DNA of 64,000 nucleotides from the NCBI GenBank assembly GCA_963665545.2, contig CAXXKZ010000011.1, forward strand, positions 1 through 64,000. The letters run 5' to 3'. This DNA comes from G963665545 sp963665545 (lineage in GTDB: Bacteria > Pseudomonadota > Gammaproteobacteria > Xanthomonadales > SZUA-36). The notes beneath the pieces were generated by a model, which saw only the letters and a list, made by a program, of their open reading frames with translations, searched no databases and was not told the DNA's origin. Positions 25,445-35,157 of this stretch are shown piece after piece (within the stretch, counting starts at the first letter, position 1; every line of letters starts with the position of its first letter). The position numbers and the translations under genes are program-made.

Positions 25445-28291
25445 ATGGACAAAATTATTATCAGGGGCGCACGGACGCACAATTTGGCCAATATAGACCT
25501 GGATTTACCCAGGGATCAGCTCATCGTCATCACCGGTCTGTCCGGATCGGGCAAGTCCTCACTGGCCTTCGACACCATCTACGCCGAAGGCCAGCGGCGC
25601 TATGTAGAGTCACTATCAGCCTACGCCCGGCAGTTTCTCTCGATTATGGAGAAGCCCGATGTTGACCACATCGTGGGGCTGTCTCCAGCCATCTCCATCG
25701 AACAGAAGTCCACTTCCCACAACCCCCGCTCAACGGTCGGCACAATTACCGAAATCTACGACTACCTGCGCTTACTGTATGCGCGCGTCGGCACACCACG
25801 CTGTCCCGATCACGATTTACCACTGGAAGCACAGACCATCAGCCAGATGGTGGATCACGTGCTGTCGTATCCGGAAGAAACTCGGCTCATGTTGCTGGCG
25901 CCGGTGGTGCGCAATCGAAAAGGCGAGTACGTCCAGCTGTTTAACGAGTTGCGTGCGCAGGGTTTTGTTCGCGCCAGGGTCGACGGAGTGGTGTACGACA
26001 TCGATGATGTCCCGGCCCTGGAATTGCGCAAGAAGCACACCGTCGAAGTGGTCATCGACCGAATCAAAGTGCGTGAGGAGCTCAAGCAGCGCCTGGCCGA
26101 GTCATTTGAAACCGCAATCGCCCTCACCGACGGCATCGTGATTTTGTCGCCGATGGGTGAAGACAGTAAGATTGACGAGAAGATCTTCAGCGCCCGCTTT
26201 TCCTGTCCGTATTGCGATTACAGCCTGCAGGAACTCGAGCCGCGGATGTTTTCTTTCAACAATCCCAACGGTGCCTGCCCGGATTGTGACGGCCTGGGTG
26301 TCAGCCAATTTTTCGATCCGAACCGGGTCGTGTGTAATGAGACGCTCAGCCTGGCCGGCGGCTCGGTACGGGGATGGGATCGCCGCAACGCGTATTATTT
26401 CCAGATTATCCAGGCCCTCGGACGCCACTATGGCTTCGACGTGGACACCCCGTTCAACGAACTGCCGGCCCTCGTTCGCGACGTCGTGTTGTATGGGTCG
26501 GGTGATGAAATCATCGAATTCAACTATCTCGGGGACAGCGGCGTACGCAAGCGGCGCCACCCATTTGCCGGCATTATCCCCAACCTCGAACGACGCTACC
26601 AGGAAACCGAATCACGCATCGTGCGCGAAGAACTGTCGAAGTACATCAGCCAGAAAGCCTGCACCACCTGCGAGGGCCAGAGGCTGAATCGGGAGGCCCG
26701 GCATGTATTTATCGGTAAAACCAATCTGCCTGAGATCACTGCCTGGCCGATCGCGCGTTGTCTGGCCTTTTTCCAACAACTGAACCTGGCCGGGCGCCGC
26801 GGAGAAATAGCCACCAAGATCGTTAAAGAGGTGCATGAGCGGCTGCATTTTCTGGTCAACGTGGGGTTGGACTATTTGACGCTGGACCGCAAGGCCGACT
26901 CGCTGTCGGGTGGTGAGGCCCAGCGAATCAGGCTGGCCAGTCAGATCGGCGCCGGCCTGGTGGGCGTGATGTACATTCTCGACGAGCCCTCCATCGGCCT
27001 GCACCAAAGGGACAATGAGCGCCTGTTGGCGACCCTCTCACGTCTGCGCGACCTCGGTAATACCGTCATCGTGGTCGAGCATGACGAAGAAGCAATACGC
27101 TCCGCCGATTACGTGGTGGACATTGGACCGGGCGCAGGTATTCACGGCGGTCGGATCGTTTTCAGCGGGCTGCCCGAAGACCTGTTGAAAGCCCCCGAAT
27201 CGCTGACCGGTCAATACCTGACCGGCGTGCGCCAGATTGCCGTTCCGCCCACGCGCCATGCGGTCAACAAAGATCGTATTTTGCGCGTCAACGGCGCCAG
27301 CGGGAATAATCTGAACCGGGTCAATCTGGAGATTCCGGCCGGCCTGTTTGTCTGTGTCACCGGTGTATCGGGTTCCGGCAAGTCAACGCTGATCAACGAC
27401 ACCCTGCATCGCCTGGCGGCGCGCCACCTTTACAACAGCAGCGCGCAACCTGCCCCTTACGAGTCAGTTGAGAATCTCAGCATGTTCGACAAAGTGGTCG
27501 ACATTGATCAATCCCCCATCGGCCGCACCCCGCGCTCGAACCCGGCGACCTACACCGGTTTGTTCACACCCATCCGCGACCTGTTCGCGGGCACCCAGGA
27601 GTCCCGAGTGCGCGGTTATAAGCCGGGGCGGTTTAGTTTCAACGTCAAAGGTGGCCGCTGTGAAGCCTGCCAGGGCGACGGCCTGATTCGGGTGGAGATG
27701 CACTTTCTGCCGGACATTTACGTGCCCTGCGACGTTTGTCGCGGCAGCCGCTATAACCGCGAAACGCTGAGCATCACCTACAAGGGCAAAAACATCCACG
27801 ACGTCCTGCAAATGAACGTGGAGGAAGCGCTGGCGTTTTTTGAACCCGTTCCGGTGATCGCGCGGAAACTGCAGACCATGACCGATGTGGGCCTGTCCTA
27901 CATCGCCCTGGGTCAAAGCGCCACGACGCTGTCCGGCGGCGAGGCTCAGCGCATCAAACTCTCCAAGGAGTTGAGCAAGCGCGATACCGGCCAAACCCTC
28001 TACATCCTGGACGAGCCCACCACCGGCCTACATTTCCATGACATCGAGCAACTGCTGCAGGTGCTGCACCGGCTGCGCAACCATGGCAACACCGTGGTGG
28101 TGATCGAACACAACATGGACGTCATCAAAACAGCAGATTGGGTCATCGATCTTGGGCCGGAAGGCGGTGACCGGGGTGGGGAAATCATCGCCCAAGGCAC
28201 GCCGGAGCATATCGCACAGATGGCACATTCTTACACCGGACAATATCTAAAACGCCAGCTCGCTCAGCCGTTGCACAGAAAGTCGGCCTGA
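25445..28291 (+). CDS. uvrA: excinuclease ABC subunit A
   Basis: 948 residues from the ATG at MDKIIIRGARTHNL; an in-frame extension to 25244 is not conserved in sequence. Two ABC modules: Walker A at GLSGSGKSSL and GVSGSGKSTL, signature LSGGEAQRIRLA and LSGGEAQRIKLS, Walker B ILDEPSIGLH and ILDEPTTGLH. Zinc fingers CPYC...CPDC and CEAC...CDVC. Damage recognition in nucleotide excision repair with UvrB. No clear LexA box is seen in the short upstream region. Divergent from rplU. Confidence 0.97.
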   Translation: MDKIIIRGARTHNLANIDLDLPRDQLIVITGLSGSGKSSLAFDTIYAEGQRRYVESLSAYARQFLSIMEKPDVDHIVGLSPAISIEQKSTSHNPRSTVGTITEIYDYLRLLYARVGTPRCPDHDLPLEAQTISQMVDHVLSYPEETRLMLLAPVVRNRKGEYVQLFNELRAQGFVRARVDGVVYDIDDVPALELRKKHTVEVVIDRIKVREELKQRLAESFETAIALTDGIVILSPMGEDSKIDEKIFSARFSCPYCDYSLQELEPRMFSFNNPNGACPDCDGLGVSQFFDPNRVVCNETLSLAGGSVRGWDRRNAYYFQIIQALGRHYGFDVDTPFNELPALVRDVVLYGSGDEIIEFNYLGDSGVRKRRHPFAGIIPNLERRYQETESRIVREELSKYISQKACTTCEGQRLNREARHVFIGKTNLPEITAWPIARCLAFFQQLNLAGRRGEIATKIVKEVHERLHFLVNVGLDYLTLDRKADSLSGGEAQRIRLASQIGAGLVGVMYILDEPSIGLHQRDNERLLATLSRLRDLGNTVIVVEHDEEAIRSADYVVDIGPGAGIHGGRIVFSGLPEDLLKAPESLTGQYLTGVRQIAVPPTRHAVNKDRILRVNGASGNNLNRVNLEIPAGLFVCVTGVSGSGKSTLINDTLHRLAARHLYNSSAQPAPYESVENLSMFDKVVDIDQSPIGRTPRSNPATYTGLFTPIRDLFAGTQESRVRGYKPGRFSFNVKGGRCEACQGDGLIRVEMHFLPDIYVPCDVCRGSRYNRETLSITYKGKNIHDVLQMNVEEALAFFEPVPVIARKLQTMTDVGLSYIALGQSATTLSGGEAQRIKLSKELSKRDTGQTLYILDEPTTGLHFHDIEQLLQVLHRLRNHGNTVVVIEHNMDVIKTADWVIDLGPEGGDRGGEIIAQGTPEHIAQMAHSYTGQYLKRQLAQPLHRKSA

Positions 28292-28310
28292 TGAATCACC
28301 TCGACACCGC

Positions 28311-28811
28311 TCACCGCCGCTCAACATGCACCTGGTAGTGAAATACCTGGCCGTCAGTGCTGTGGGCACTCAGGTTGATGACCGCACCCACCTTGATTTC
28401 CGATCGTGGCCCGGAGAGCATCAAATGCAGCCCCCCAGGCTGCAGGATCGTGTCCTGCCGTGGTTGCAGCACCAGGATGGGTATCGGCCGCATTCGGCTT
28501 TTGCCGTGCTGCAGAATCGTTTCATGCAATGACACATCCTGATACTGCTCGCTGCTGAATCCATCAATGCGAACAGTCTGGTCTGAAGGATTGGTCAGGG
28601 TCCCGTAGGCGGCGTGCATGCGGGCGCCCGGCGGGGCCTCACGAATCCAGGCACCCCGGAACTCAGGTAGGGTATTGCTGGTCTGTGGATCACAAGCCAC
28701 CAGCCACAGCATCAACATCAAGATCGGCATCGGCAGCAACAAGATGGCGGGCAGGCGCCAGATTCGGCTTTGATGATGCGGTGCGAATTGCGGCTTAACC
28801 CTTATTGGCAT
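28311..28811 (-). CDS. PCu(A)C-type copper chaperone, lipoprotein
   Basis: 166 residues. A long hydrophobic N-terminus ends in a lipobox (LWLVAC), predicting a lipid anchor at the periplasmic side. The body is a cupredoxin-like PCu(A)C domain; the Cu(I) ligands Met/His appear as ARMHAAY, LHETI, RMRP and GGLHLML. Such proteins deliver copper to cytochrome c oxidase. It converges with uvrA and is divergent from the DUF4139 gene. Confidence 0.85.
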   Translation of the reverse strand: MPIRVKPQFAPHHQSRIWRLPAILLLPMPILMLMLWLVACDPQTSNTLPEFRGAWIREAPPGARMHAAYGTLTNPSDQTVRIDGFSSEQYQDVSLHETILQHGKSRMRPIPILVLQPRQDTILQPGGLHLMLSGPRSEIKVGAVINLSAHSTDGQVFHYQVHVERR

Positions 28812-28853
28812 GATGGTGCGTTATTGATGTCGACTGTTAACGGAGAAACCTGA

Positions 28854-30368
28854 ATGAACCCATTCACCCTACAAAAGACGTGTTGTGCCGCAATATCGGC
28901 CCTGGCCGCCATGACCAGCCTACTGGCAACGGCGTCAACGACGAGCGAAGACTCCATCACGATCTACTCGAGAATGCAACCTGGCGCTGTTTCTCCCGAC
29001 CTGTACCGGCCCAGCGGCGGTCGGAACACCGGTGCAAATGTACCCGGCTACGCGATCGTACGGCACGACCGCGAATACAACCTCGACAAAGGTGTGACAA
29101 CGCTACGCATTTCTGATGTCGCCGAGTTGATCGATCCCACCACTGTGACCTTCAGTTCGCTGGACAATCCGGCGACCCGTGTGCTCGAGCAAAGCTTCCA
29201 GTTTGACCTGGTGAGCCAGCAAAAACTCTTGCAATAATACCTCGGCGAGCGTATCGCCGTCGAGCAAATCCGCGGCACTGAAGTGTACGTCACCGAAGGC
29301 AAGTTACTGGGCATCGGCGATGGCCTGATCCTGATGCTCGACGACGGCAGCATTCAGGCGATGCGCAGCTACAGCAACATCCGATTTCCCCAACTGCCGG
29401 GCGGTCTGATCACCCGCCCGACGCTGGAATGGCTGATTGACAGCCCGCAGTCCGGCGTACAGAACACGCGCATTTCCTATGAAACCCAGGGCATGACCTG
29501 GTGGGCCGACTACAACATCGTGCTGGACGAGTCACAGGGATGCTCGATGGACCTGTCCGCCTGGGTCAGCATCATCAATCAGTCCGGTTCGTCCTTCAGC
29601 AACGCCCACCTCAAGTTGATCGCCGGCGATGTCAACCGGGCCCCTGCCCCACGTGTCAGGCGTGAACTCGTCTTCCAAATGGCCAAGGCGGACGGCGCCA
29701 GTGGTTTTGACGAGAAGTCCTTTTTCGAATACCACATGTATACCCTGGGCCGCCGGGCGGACCTGCCGGATCAGTCCACCCGACAACTGGAATTGTTTAG
29801 CAGCGCCCAGGACATTGAGTGTAAAAAGGACCTGGTGTTTTCACCGACTTTGAACATGCCGTTTATGGGCCGCCAACAACTGGATCAGGCTTATGGCCGG
29901 CAGGGGCAAGGCAAAGTGGATGTATATCTCGGGTTTCAGAATGACGCCGAATCCGGCCTCGGCATTCCGATGCCGGCCGGGCGTATCCGGGTCAATCAGG
30001 AAGACGGCGCGGACGGCAGCCTTGAATTTATCGGCGAAGACGTGCTCGACCACACCCCGCGGGATGAATCGGTGCGGGTGAAGATGGGCAGTGCCTTTGA
30101 CGTGATCGGGGAACGCGTCCAAACGGATTTTCGGGTCGACACACGCACCCGAAATTTGTGGGAGAGTTTCGAAATCAGGCTGAGAAATCACAAGGACTCT
30201 GACGTCGAGCTTATTGTTCTGGAAAACCTCTATCGATCAGCCAACTGGGGGATAGAAGGCAACTCACACAAATTTCGCAAGGAAAACAGCAGCCGGATTC
30301 GTTTTGATCCTTCAGTTCCGCGCAACGGTGAAACCGTCATCCGCTATACGGTTCACTACCATTGGTGA
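28854..30368 (+). pseudogene. DUF4139-domain secreted protein with one in-frame stop
   Basis: A single reading frame of about 504 codons interrupted by TAA at 29235-29237. On either side the translation is one continuous protein (SQQKLLQ, stop, YLGERIAVEQIRG) with no frame change. An N-terminal signal peptide (AAMTSLLATAS) is followed by a DUF4139-like body (MTWWADYNIVLD, C-terminal TVIRYTVHYHW). The function of DUF4139 proteins is unknown. A single base change (for example AAA to TAA), a sequencing error or read-through could explain the stop. Confidence 0.7.
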
Positions 30369-30373
30369 GTCGC

Positions 30374-30739
30374 TTACTTGTCGCGGGAATCGTTGCGGCC
30401 GTATTGGCGGCTGGTGCTGCGTCCATAGCTGGATTTTGCTTTACCGAAGCCGCCGCGATAGTGCTTGTTGCGAGTTTGCGATGAAGCGTAGCCGTTGTAT
30501 TGCTTGGCGGACCAGATGGTGATGCCATTGTCACCGACTCTTGCAGCATGTCCGGTGCGGTAGGTGCCGCCATAACCGGCGGTACCAAACACGTGTTGGT
30601 GTTCGACAATGGTGAGTTTTGACCCGTTTCCGGCAGTCAGTGATTTGACCTGGTGGGCTTGTGCAGTGGTGCCCACTGCAAGCAATAATGCCGCGAGCAA
30701 TATCGCAGAATTGATGACGGCTCTACCGGTCTTTTGCAT
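30374..30739 (-). CDS. hypothetical secreted basic protein
   Basis: 121 residues from the ATG after GGAGCAGGACGT. Signal peptide (SAILLAALLLAVGTTAQA). The mature part is rich in Gly, Tyr, Ser and Arg, with a low-complexity basic tail (YRGGFGKAKSSYGRSTSRQY). No family recognised. Convergent with the DUF4139 gene, 6 bp apart, and divergent from the enoyl-CoA hydratase gene. Confidence 0.55.
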   Translation of the reverse strand: MQKTGRAVINSAILLAALLLAVGTTAQAHQVKSLTAGNGSKLTIVEHQHVFGTAGYGGTYRTGHAARVGDNGITIWSAKQYNGYASSQTRNKHYRGGFGKAKSSYGRSTSRQYGRNDSRDK

Positions 30740-30848
30740 ACGTCCTGCTCCCATGCGCCACTACGGCGCGGCCAATTCCCGTTAAACTAACCCATCCTTG
30801 CTGAATGAAAGCTGAACGAGACCCGAAAAGGATATCCAGAGGAAGGCA

Positions 30849-31610
30849 ATGTTGCAAGAAATCATGCATGGCGACATCTGCGAGATTCGCCTGGAATACC
30901 CACCTGTCAATGCCATCGGGCCCGCTCTGATCAAATCGCTCAGCGCGGCCGTTGAGTCCGCCGGTGAGAAGGCACAAGCAATTGTACTTTCCGGCCAGCC
31001 GGGCGTGTTCAGCGCTGGCATCGACGTGCCCGGCCTGCTGCCGCTCGACCGACCGGGCATCGTCAGGTTCTGGACCGACTTTTTCGGCTTGCTCCACACC
31101 TTGATCTGTTCGCCCGTACCGCTCGCCTTCGCCATTACGGGTCATAGCCCCGCCGGTGGCGCGGTGTTGGCTCTCACCGGCGACTATCGGGTGATGACAA
31201 AGGGTGATTATGTCATTGGCCTCAACGAAGTGGCCGTCGGCCTGGTGCCGCCGCTCAACCTGCAAAAGGCGCTGGCCCGTATCATCGGCACCCGCATGGC
31301 GACCCGGTTGGTCGTTGTCGGCGCATTGATCCCCCCGGCGGAAGCGTTTTCAATCGGTTTGGTGGACGCATTGGCCGATGATCACGAATCGACCATTGGT
31401 CTGGCCGTCGAATGGTGTCAGCAGCAGCTTGCTGTGCCGCGCGGCGCAATGCTCGCGACGCGCAAGATCGCCCGTCAGGAACTGATCGACCTGTTTGAGA
31501 ATCCCGCCGATTTGGGACCTGAAGCACTTACTGATTTGTGGTTCTCGGAAGAGACTCAGGCTGCACTCAAATCCATGATCGCGCGAGCCAGGGAAAACCA
31601 ACGACTCTAA
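30849..31610 (+). CDS. enoyl-CoA hydratase/isomerase family protein
   Basis: 253 residues, crotonase fold. Oxyanion-hole segments are visible as FSAGIDVPGL and HSPAGGAVLALTGDYR. The hydratase glutamates are not both obvious (GLNEVAVGLVPP holds one), so it may be a delta3,delta2-enoyl-CoA isomerase rather than a hydratase. Fatty-acid or related CoA-ester metabolism. Single gene with convergent sulfurtransferase downstream. Confidence 0.8.
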   Translation: MLQEIMHGDICEIRLEYPPVNAIGPALIKSLSAAVESAGEKAQAIVLSGQPGVFSAGIDVPGLLPLDRPGIVRFWTDFFGLLHTLICSPVPLAFAITGHSPAGGAVLALTGDYRVMTKGDYVIGLNEVAVGLVPPLNLQKALARIIGTRMATRLVVVGALIPPAEAFSIGLVDALADDHESTIGLAVEWCQQQLAVPRGAMLATRKIARQELIDLFENPADLGPEALTDLWFSEETQAALKSMIARARENQRL

Positions 31611-31638
31611 CCTGCATATTTCACCAAGGATCCGGAGG

Positions 31639-32487
31639 CTAAGACGTCGTTTCTATGGGCCGTTCGGGGTCGCGAATCCATTCGCTCCACGAACCCGGAT
31701 AAACCCGCCCAGGGTTCATACCGGCCAGCGACATGGCAAAGTGGTTGTGGCACGCCGTAACACCCGAGCCACATGAATGCACGACCGTATCGGCAGCGGC
31801 ACGCTCCAATACCTCGCTGAATTCATGGTGCAGGTCGAGCGAGGATTTGAAGTTGCCATCCGGTCCATTATTCAAATTCAGGGGCCGATTGAGGGCACCG
31901 GGTATATGTCCACCGCGGCTATCCAGCGGCTCAAATTCGCCAGAAAAACGTTGTGGTGCGCGGGCGTCGATGATGGTGGCCGACGCGGCCTGCAGGCTGT
32001 CCAGTATTTCAACGGTATCGGCGATCATTGATCGGTCGGCATGCAGCGCACTCCTGGGCGTTGGCGGTGTCTCCACTTCACCTGTTTCGAGCGCAAATCC
32101 TGCCGTCTTCCAGGCATTTAATCGACCATCGAGCAGCACCGATTGCTGTCCGAAATACCGCATTAGCCACCACATTCGCGCAGCAATGGCGTTGTTTGAC
32201 TGGTCGTAGGCCACCAGCAGCTTCGCGGGCGACCAGCCGATACGCGAAAGTGTCGTGGAAAAATTTCCTACTGCCGGCAATGGGTGCCGCCCACTGTCCG
32301 GGGTCACCGGGCCGGCCAGATCATGATCCAGGTGCATGTAATGCGCGCCGGGGATATGGCCTTCCAGCCAATCCTGACGGCCGCTTTGAGGCCGGCCAAG
32401 ATCGAAGCGGCAGTCAGCGACGACACAAGACCCTGCTGCGATCTGCTCATTCAACTCCTCGACCTGGATCAGGTAATCACTTCTCAT
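31639..32487 (-). CDS. sseA: 3-mercaptopyruvate/thiosulfate sulfurtransferase
   Basis: 282 residues with two rhodanese domains. The active-site loop CGSGVTA in the C-terminal domain matches the 3-mercaptopyruvate type; the N-terminal domain is inactive but has the GHIPGAHYMHLD motif. Transfers sulfane sulfur in the cytoplasm. Its 5' end overlaps the Nudix gene by 11 bp, suggesting an operon. Confidence 0.9.
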   Translation of the reverse strand: MRSDYLIQVEELNEQIAAGSCVVADCRFDLGRPQSGRQDWLEGHIPGAHYMHLDHDLAGPVTPDSGRHPLPAVGNFSTTLSRIGWSPAKLLVAYDQSNNAIAARMWWLMRYFGQQSVLLDGRLNAWKTAGFALETGEVETPPTPRSALHADRSMIADTVEILDSLQAASATIIDARAPQRFSGEFEPLDSRGGHIPGALNRPLNLNNGPDGNFKSSLDLHHEFSEVLERAAADTVVHSCGSGVTACHNHFAMSLAGMNPGRVYPGSWSEWIRDPERPIETTS

Positions 32488-33091
32488 CGATCGCCTCCAG
32501 ACGGTTGATCAGGTTAATCAGTATGGCTGCTGTGGCGCCCCAGATGTTTTGACCTTGCCACTGCATGGCATATATTGCACGCCTGACCCCGTCGTGCTCA
32601 ATCATCGAGGTGCTGTACCTGCTGCGATCCATGGCGACCTCGATGGGTATCGTGAATACTTCCGCCACTTCTTCATGATCAAGAATCCAATCGCCGCTGT
32701 GGTGCACCATCGCCACCACCGGCAGCACGCGGTAATTTGAAATGGTATCCATCCGATCGAGAAAGCCAAGCGGCCGAACCTGGTCGGGCTGGAGGCCAAT
32801 TTCCTCATGGGCTTCACGCACTGCGGTTTCGATGGCTGTGCGGTCCCCGGGCTCTGCGGCACCGCCGGGAAAGCTGACCTGGCCCGGGTGGGTGGGCAGG
32901 TGGTCCGCCCGGCGCGTCAGCACCAGTTCAGGGACATCCAACTTGAGGAATGGAACCAGTACAGCTGCAGTCTTGGCCGGGCGAAACGGCTCATCTCCCG
33001 GTTTGCGGTAACTCAGCACCTCGAGACCGGCGACGCCAGCGCCCAAAGGCGAAACGGCCCGGGCCAATCGGCTTTGCCAATCAATGGACAT
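32477..33091 (-). CDS. Nudix hydrolase, CoA pyrophosphatase-like
   Basis: 204 residues. Nudix box GGAAEPGDR..AIETAVREAHEEIGL is complete, preceded by HPGQVSFPGG, the UPF0035/CoA-pyrophosphatase signature also seen in NudL/YeaB. Likely hydrolyses CoA or related dinucleotides. Precedes and overlaps sseA. Confidence 0.88.
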   Translation of the reverse strand: MSIDWQSRLARAVSPLGAGVAGLEVLSYRKPGDEPFRPAKTAAVLVPFLKLDVPELVLTRRADHLPTHPGQVSFPGGAAEPGDRTAIETAVREAHEEIGLQPDQVRPLGFLDRMDTISNYRVLPVVAMVHHSGDWILDHEEVAEVFTIPIEVAMDRSRYSTSMIEHDGVRRAIYAMQWQGQNIWGATAAILINLINRLEAIDEK

Positions 33092-33213
33092 TCGCCACCG
33101 TTTGATTCAAAGAGCACGCGCAGAGAGACCGACGCGTCGGCTGCATTGAGCACGGACGCACACACAAGGTGGTACCGAAAGATGGAGCCACGATCGTGGC
33201 TCCATCATTATGT

Positions 33214-33894
33214 CTACTCGATGATTTCAACCAACTTGAGATCAAACATTAATGCCTCGTTTGGCCCCACCGGCGGGTTGCCGCGAGGGCCGAATGCCAG
33301 CTCAGGTGGAACGAATATTTGCCAGGTCGCGCCAGTCTTCATCAGCGGCAGTACTTCCTGCCATCCTTTGAGCACGCTATCAACGGTAAATTCTTCGGGC
33401 ACACCACGTTGAAATGAGCTGTCAAATTCATGGCCGTCCAGCTTGGAACCGCGGTAGTGAACCTTCACCGTGGCATTCATGCCGGGACGGGCGCCTTCGC
33501 CCTCGTCAATGATTCGGTACTGCAGGCCACTGGGCATGGCGACGATGCCGTTCTTGGTGATGTTCTTGGCCAGGAATTCATCGGCTTTGATCTGGTTCTC
33601 TTCAGACAATTTTACAAATGCTTCCTGTTGCTCTGCGCGAACCTTTTGCTGCAGCGCAGTCAGCAAAGCAGTCATTTCTTCCTGCGGAACCTGCGGATCG
33701 GCGCCGGAAGTCGTGTCGCGAATGGCTGCAATGATGGCTTCGACATCAAATTCAGTGCCGCGCCGCTTGATATCTTCACCAATGTCGAAACCAATGGCAT
33801 AGCTGAGCTTGCCCTTCTCGGTGGTCAAATCCTGTGCCTGCAGCGGGGTGCTGACAATGGCCAGGGTCACTAAAAGTGCGAATACAAATCGCAT
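33214..33894 (-). CDS. FKBP-type peptidyl-prolyl isomerase (FkpA/Mip-like)
   Basis: 226 residues. Start chosen at the ATG after AGGAGGATGACCTG rather than 33972. Signal peptide (ALLVTLAIVSTPLQAQ). The N-terminal dimerisation region contains KLSYAIGFDIGEDI; the FKBP domain has VKVHYRG, FDSSFQRG, GWQEVLPLM and YG-type end FGPRGNPPVGPNEALMFDLKL. A periplasmic chaperone and isomerase for envelope proteins. It is divergent from pspA and occupies the place that pspF has in enterobacteria. Confidence 0.92.
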   Translation of the reverse strand: MRFVFALLVTLAIVSTPLQAQDLTTEKGKLSYAIGFDIGEDIKRRGTEFDVEAIIAAIRDTTSGADPQVPQEEMTALLTALQQKVRAEQQEAFVKLSEENQIKADEFLAKNITKNGIVAMPSGLQYRIIDEGEGARPGMNATVKVHYRGSKLDGHEFDSSFQRGVPEEFTVDSVLKGWQEVLPLMKTGATWQIFVPPELAFGPRGNPPVGPNEALMFDLKLVEIIE

Positions 33895-34073
33895 CAGGTC
33901 ATCCTCCTGCTTGGTATTTCTGTAATCTTCGATCGATCGGCGGCAAGGAAGCCGCGCCGTTAAAAACCGCATATTCTAACCGAGGGTGGCATCGGCTGTC
34001 ATGCAGATTCGCATTACCGTCCGAATTTGCAGACAAATAGACTACATGGGGCAACACAAGTTTCCGCCATCAT

Positions 34074-34157
34074 TTGGTGGAATTCACCAAGGGCACGGTG
34101 GCGGCCACCGGCCAGCAACTGATGCGCGATTTAATTATCTTTATAATCAATGCAATA
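34074..34157 (+). promoter_or_regulatory. putative enhancer and IHF site of the psp promoter
   Basis: A perfect dyad TTGGTG-GAATT-CACCAA (34074-34090) sits about 85-100 bp before the -24 element, the distance expected for a PspF enhancer. Between them, AATCAATGCAATA (34145-34157) is close to the IHF consensus WATCAANNNNTTR in an AT-rich stretch. Together they have the layout of a bent, enhancer-driven sigma54 promoter. Confidence 0.5.
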
Positions 34158-34173
34158 CCGGGTAACTGACATA

Positions 34174-34189
34174 TGGCACGAAGTCTGCA
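34174..34189 (+). promoter_or_regulatory. sigma54 (RpoN) promoter of pspABC
   Basis: TGGCACG-AAGT-CTGCA: the GG (34175-34176) and GC (34187-34188) pairs are 10 bp apart, exactly the -24/-12 spacing. Transcription would start near 34200, about 29 bp before the pspA ATG. Confidence 0.8.
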
Positions 34190-34228
34190 TTACATAGGCA
34201 GATACTTTGTTAACCAGGAGTAAGCCAC

Positions 34229-34939
34229 ATGGGTATTTTTTCCCGATTCAGCGACATCGTCAACGCCAACATCAACGCGGTGCTCGAAAAAGCTGAAGAT
34301 CCACAGAAAATCATCCGCCTGATGATCCAGGAAATGGAGGATACACTGGTGGAAATTCGTTCAGCTGCAGCCAAATGCATCGCTGACAGAAAAGAGCACC
34401 AGCGCCATGTTGCCTACCTGAACCGGGAAATCAAAGACTGGGCCGACCGGGCTGAGTTGGCGGTGAAGCGCGACCGGGAAGATCTCGCCCGCGCTGCATT
34501 GTCTGAGAAGCAGGCGCTGGGCGACAAGATTGAAGAACTCTCGCGGGAAACCGATGTGCTCGACGGCCAGCTCGATAAATTCAATCAGGACATCTCACAA
34601 CTGCAAAGTAAACTGGACGATGCCAAGCTCCGGCAGAGAAGCATCGTCATTCGACACAAGACGGCCCATTCGCAGCTGTCTGCCAGAAAGCATATCCACA
34701 GTGACAGGATCGATGAGATGCTCTACCGCTTCGAACGCGCTGAAAAGCGGATCGATCGGGTCGAGTCCGAGTCAGAGTCGCTGGACATCGGCCGGAGCCG
34801 CAACCTGGCGGATGAAATAGCGGACCTGGAAAGCGATGATCGGGTTGAAGCGGAACTGGCCGAGCTCAAGTCAAAGGTGGCCCCTCCGAAAAAGGCCAAG
34901 AAGGCTGCTGCTGAACAAAGCAATCAGGAGAAAAGCTGA
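34229..34939 (+). CDS. pspA: phage shock protein A
   Basis: 236 residues, almost entirely coiled coil. Family start MGIFSRFSDIVNANINAVLEKAEDP and EDPQKIIRLMIQEMEDTLVE are diagnostic. PspA is an ESCRT-III-like membrane-remodelling protein that coats damaged inner membrane and, in enterobacteria, restrains PspF. First gene of pspABC behind a sigma54 promoter; its stop overlaps the pspB start. Confidence 0.97.
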   Translation: MGIFSRFSDIVNANINAVLEKAEDPQKIIRLMIQEMEDTLVEIRSAAAKCIADRKEHQRHVAYLNREIKDWADRAELAVKRDREDLARAALSEKQALGDKIEELSRETDVLDGQLDKFNQDISQLQSKLDDAKLRQRSIVIRHKTAHSQLSARKHIHSDRIDEMLYRFERAEKRIDRVESESESLDIGRSRNLADEIADLESDDRVEAELAELKSKVAPPKKAKKAAAEQSNQEKS

Positions 34940-35157
34940 TGGACGAACTGATTCCCGTATTATTGCTGACCGTTTGCTTGCCGCTGTGGATTGTATTTCA
35001 CTACCTGACCAAGATGAAAACGTCCAAGGGTCTGTCTGCTGAGGACGAAAGAATGCTCAGCGAGGTCTGGGAATCGACCAACAAGATGCAGGACCGCATT
35101 CAAACGCTCGAACGCATTTTGGATATCGAATCGCCAAACTGGAGGAGCCGCGAATGA
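34939..35157 (+). CDS. pspB: phage shock protein B
   Basis: 72 residues: an N-terminal membrane helix (ELIPVLLLTVCLPLWIVFHY) and a cytoplasmic coiled coil (MQDRIQTLERILD). With PspC it senses envelope stress and binds PspA. Overlaps both neighbours by a few bases, so translation is coupled. Confidence 0.95.
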   Translation: MDELIPVLLLTVCLPLWIVFHYLTKMKTSKGLSAEDERMLSEVWESTNKMQDRIQTLERILDIESPNWRSRE

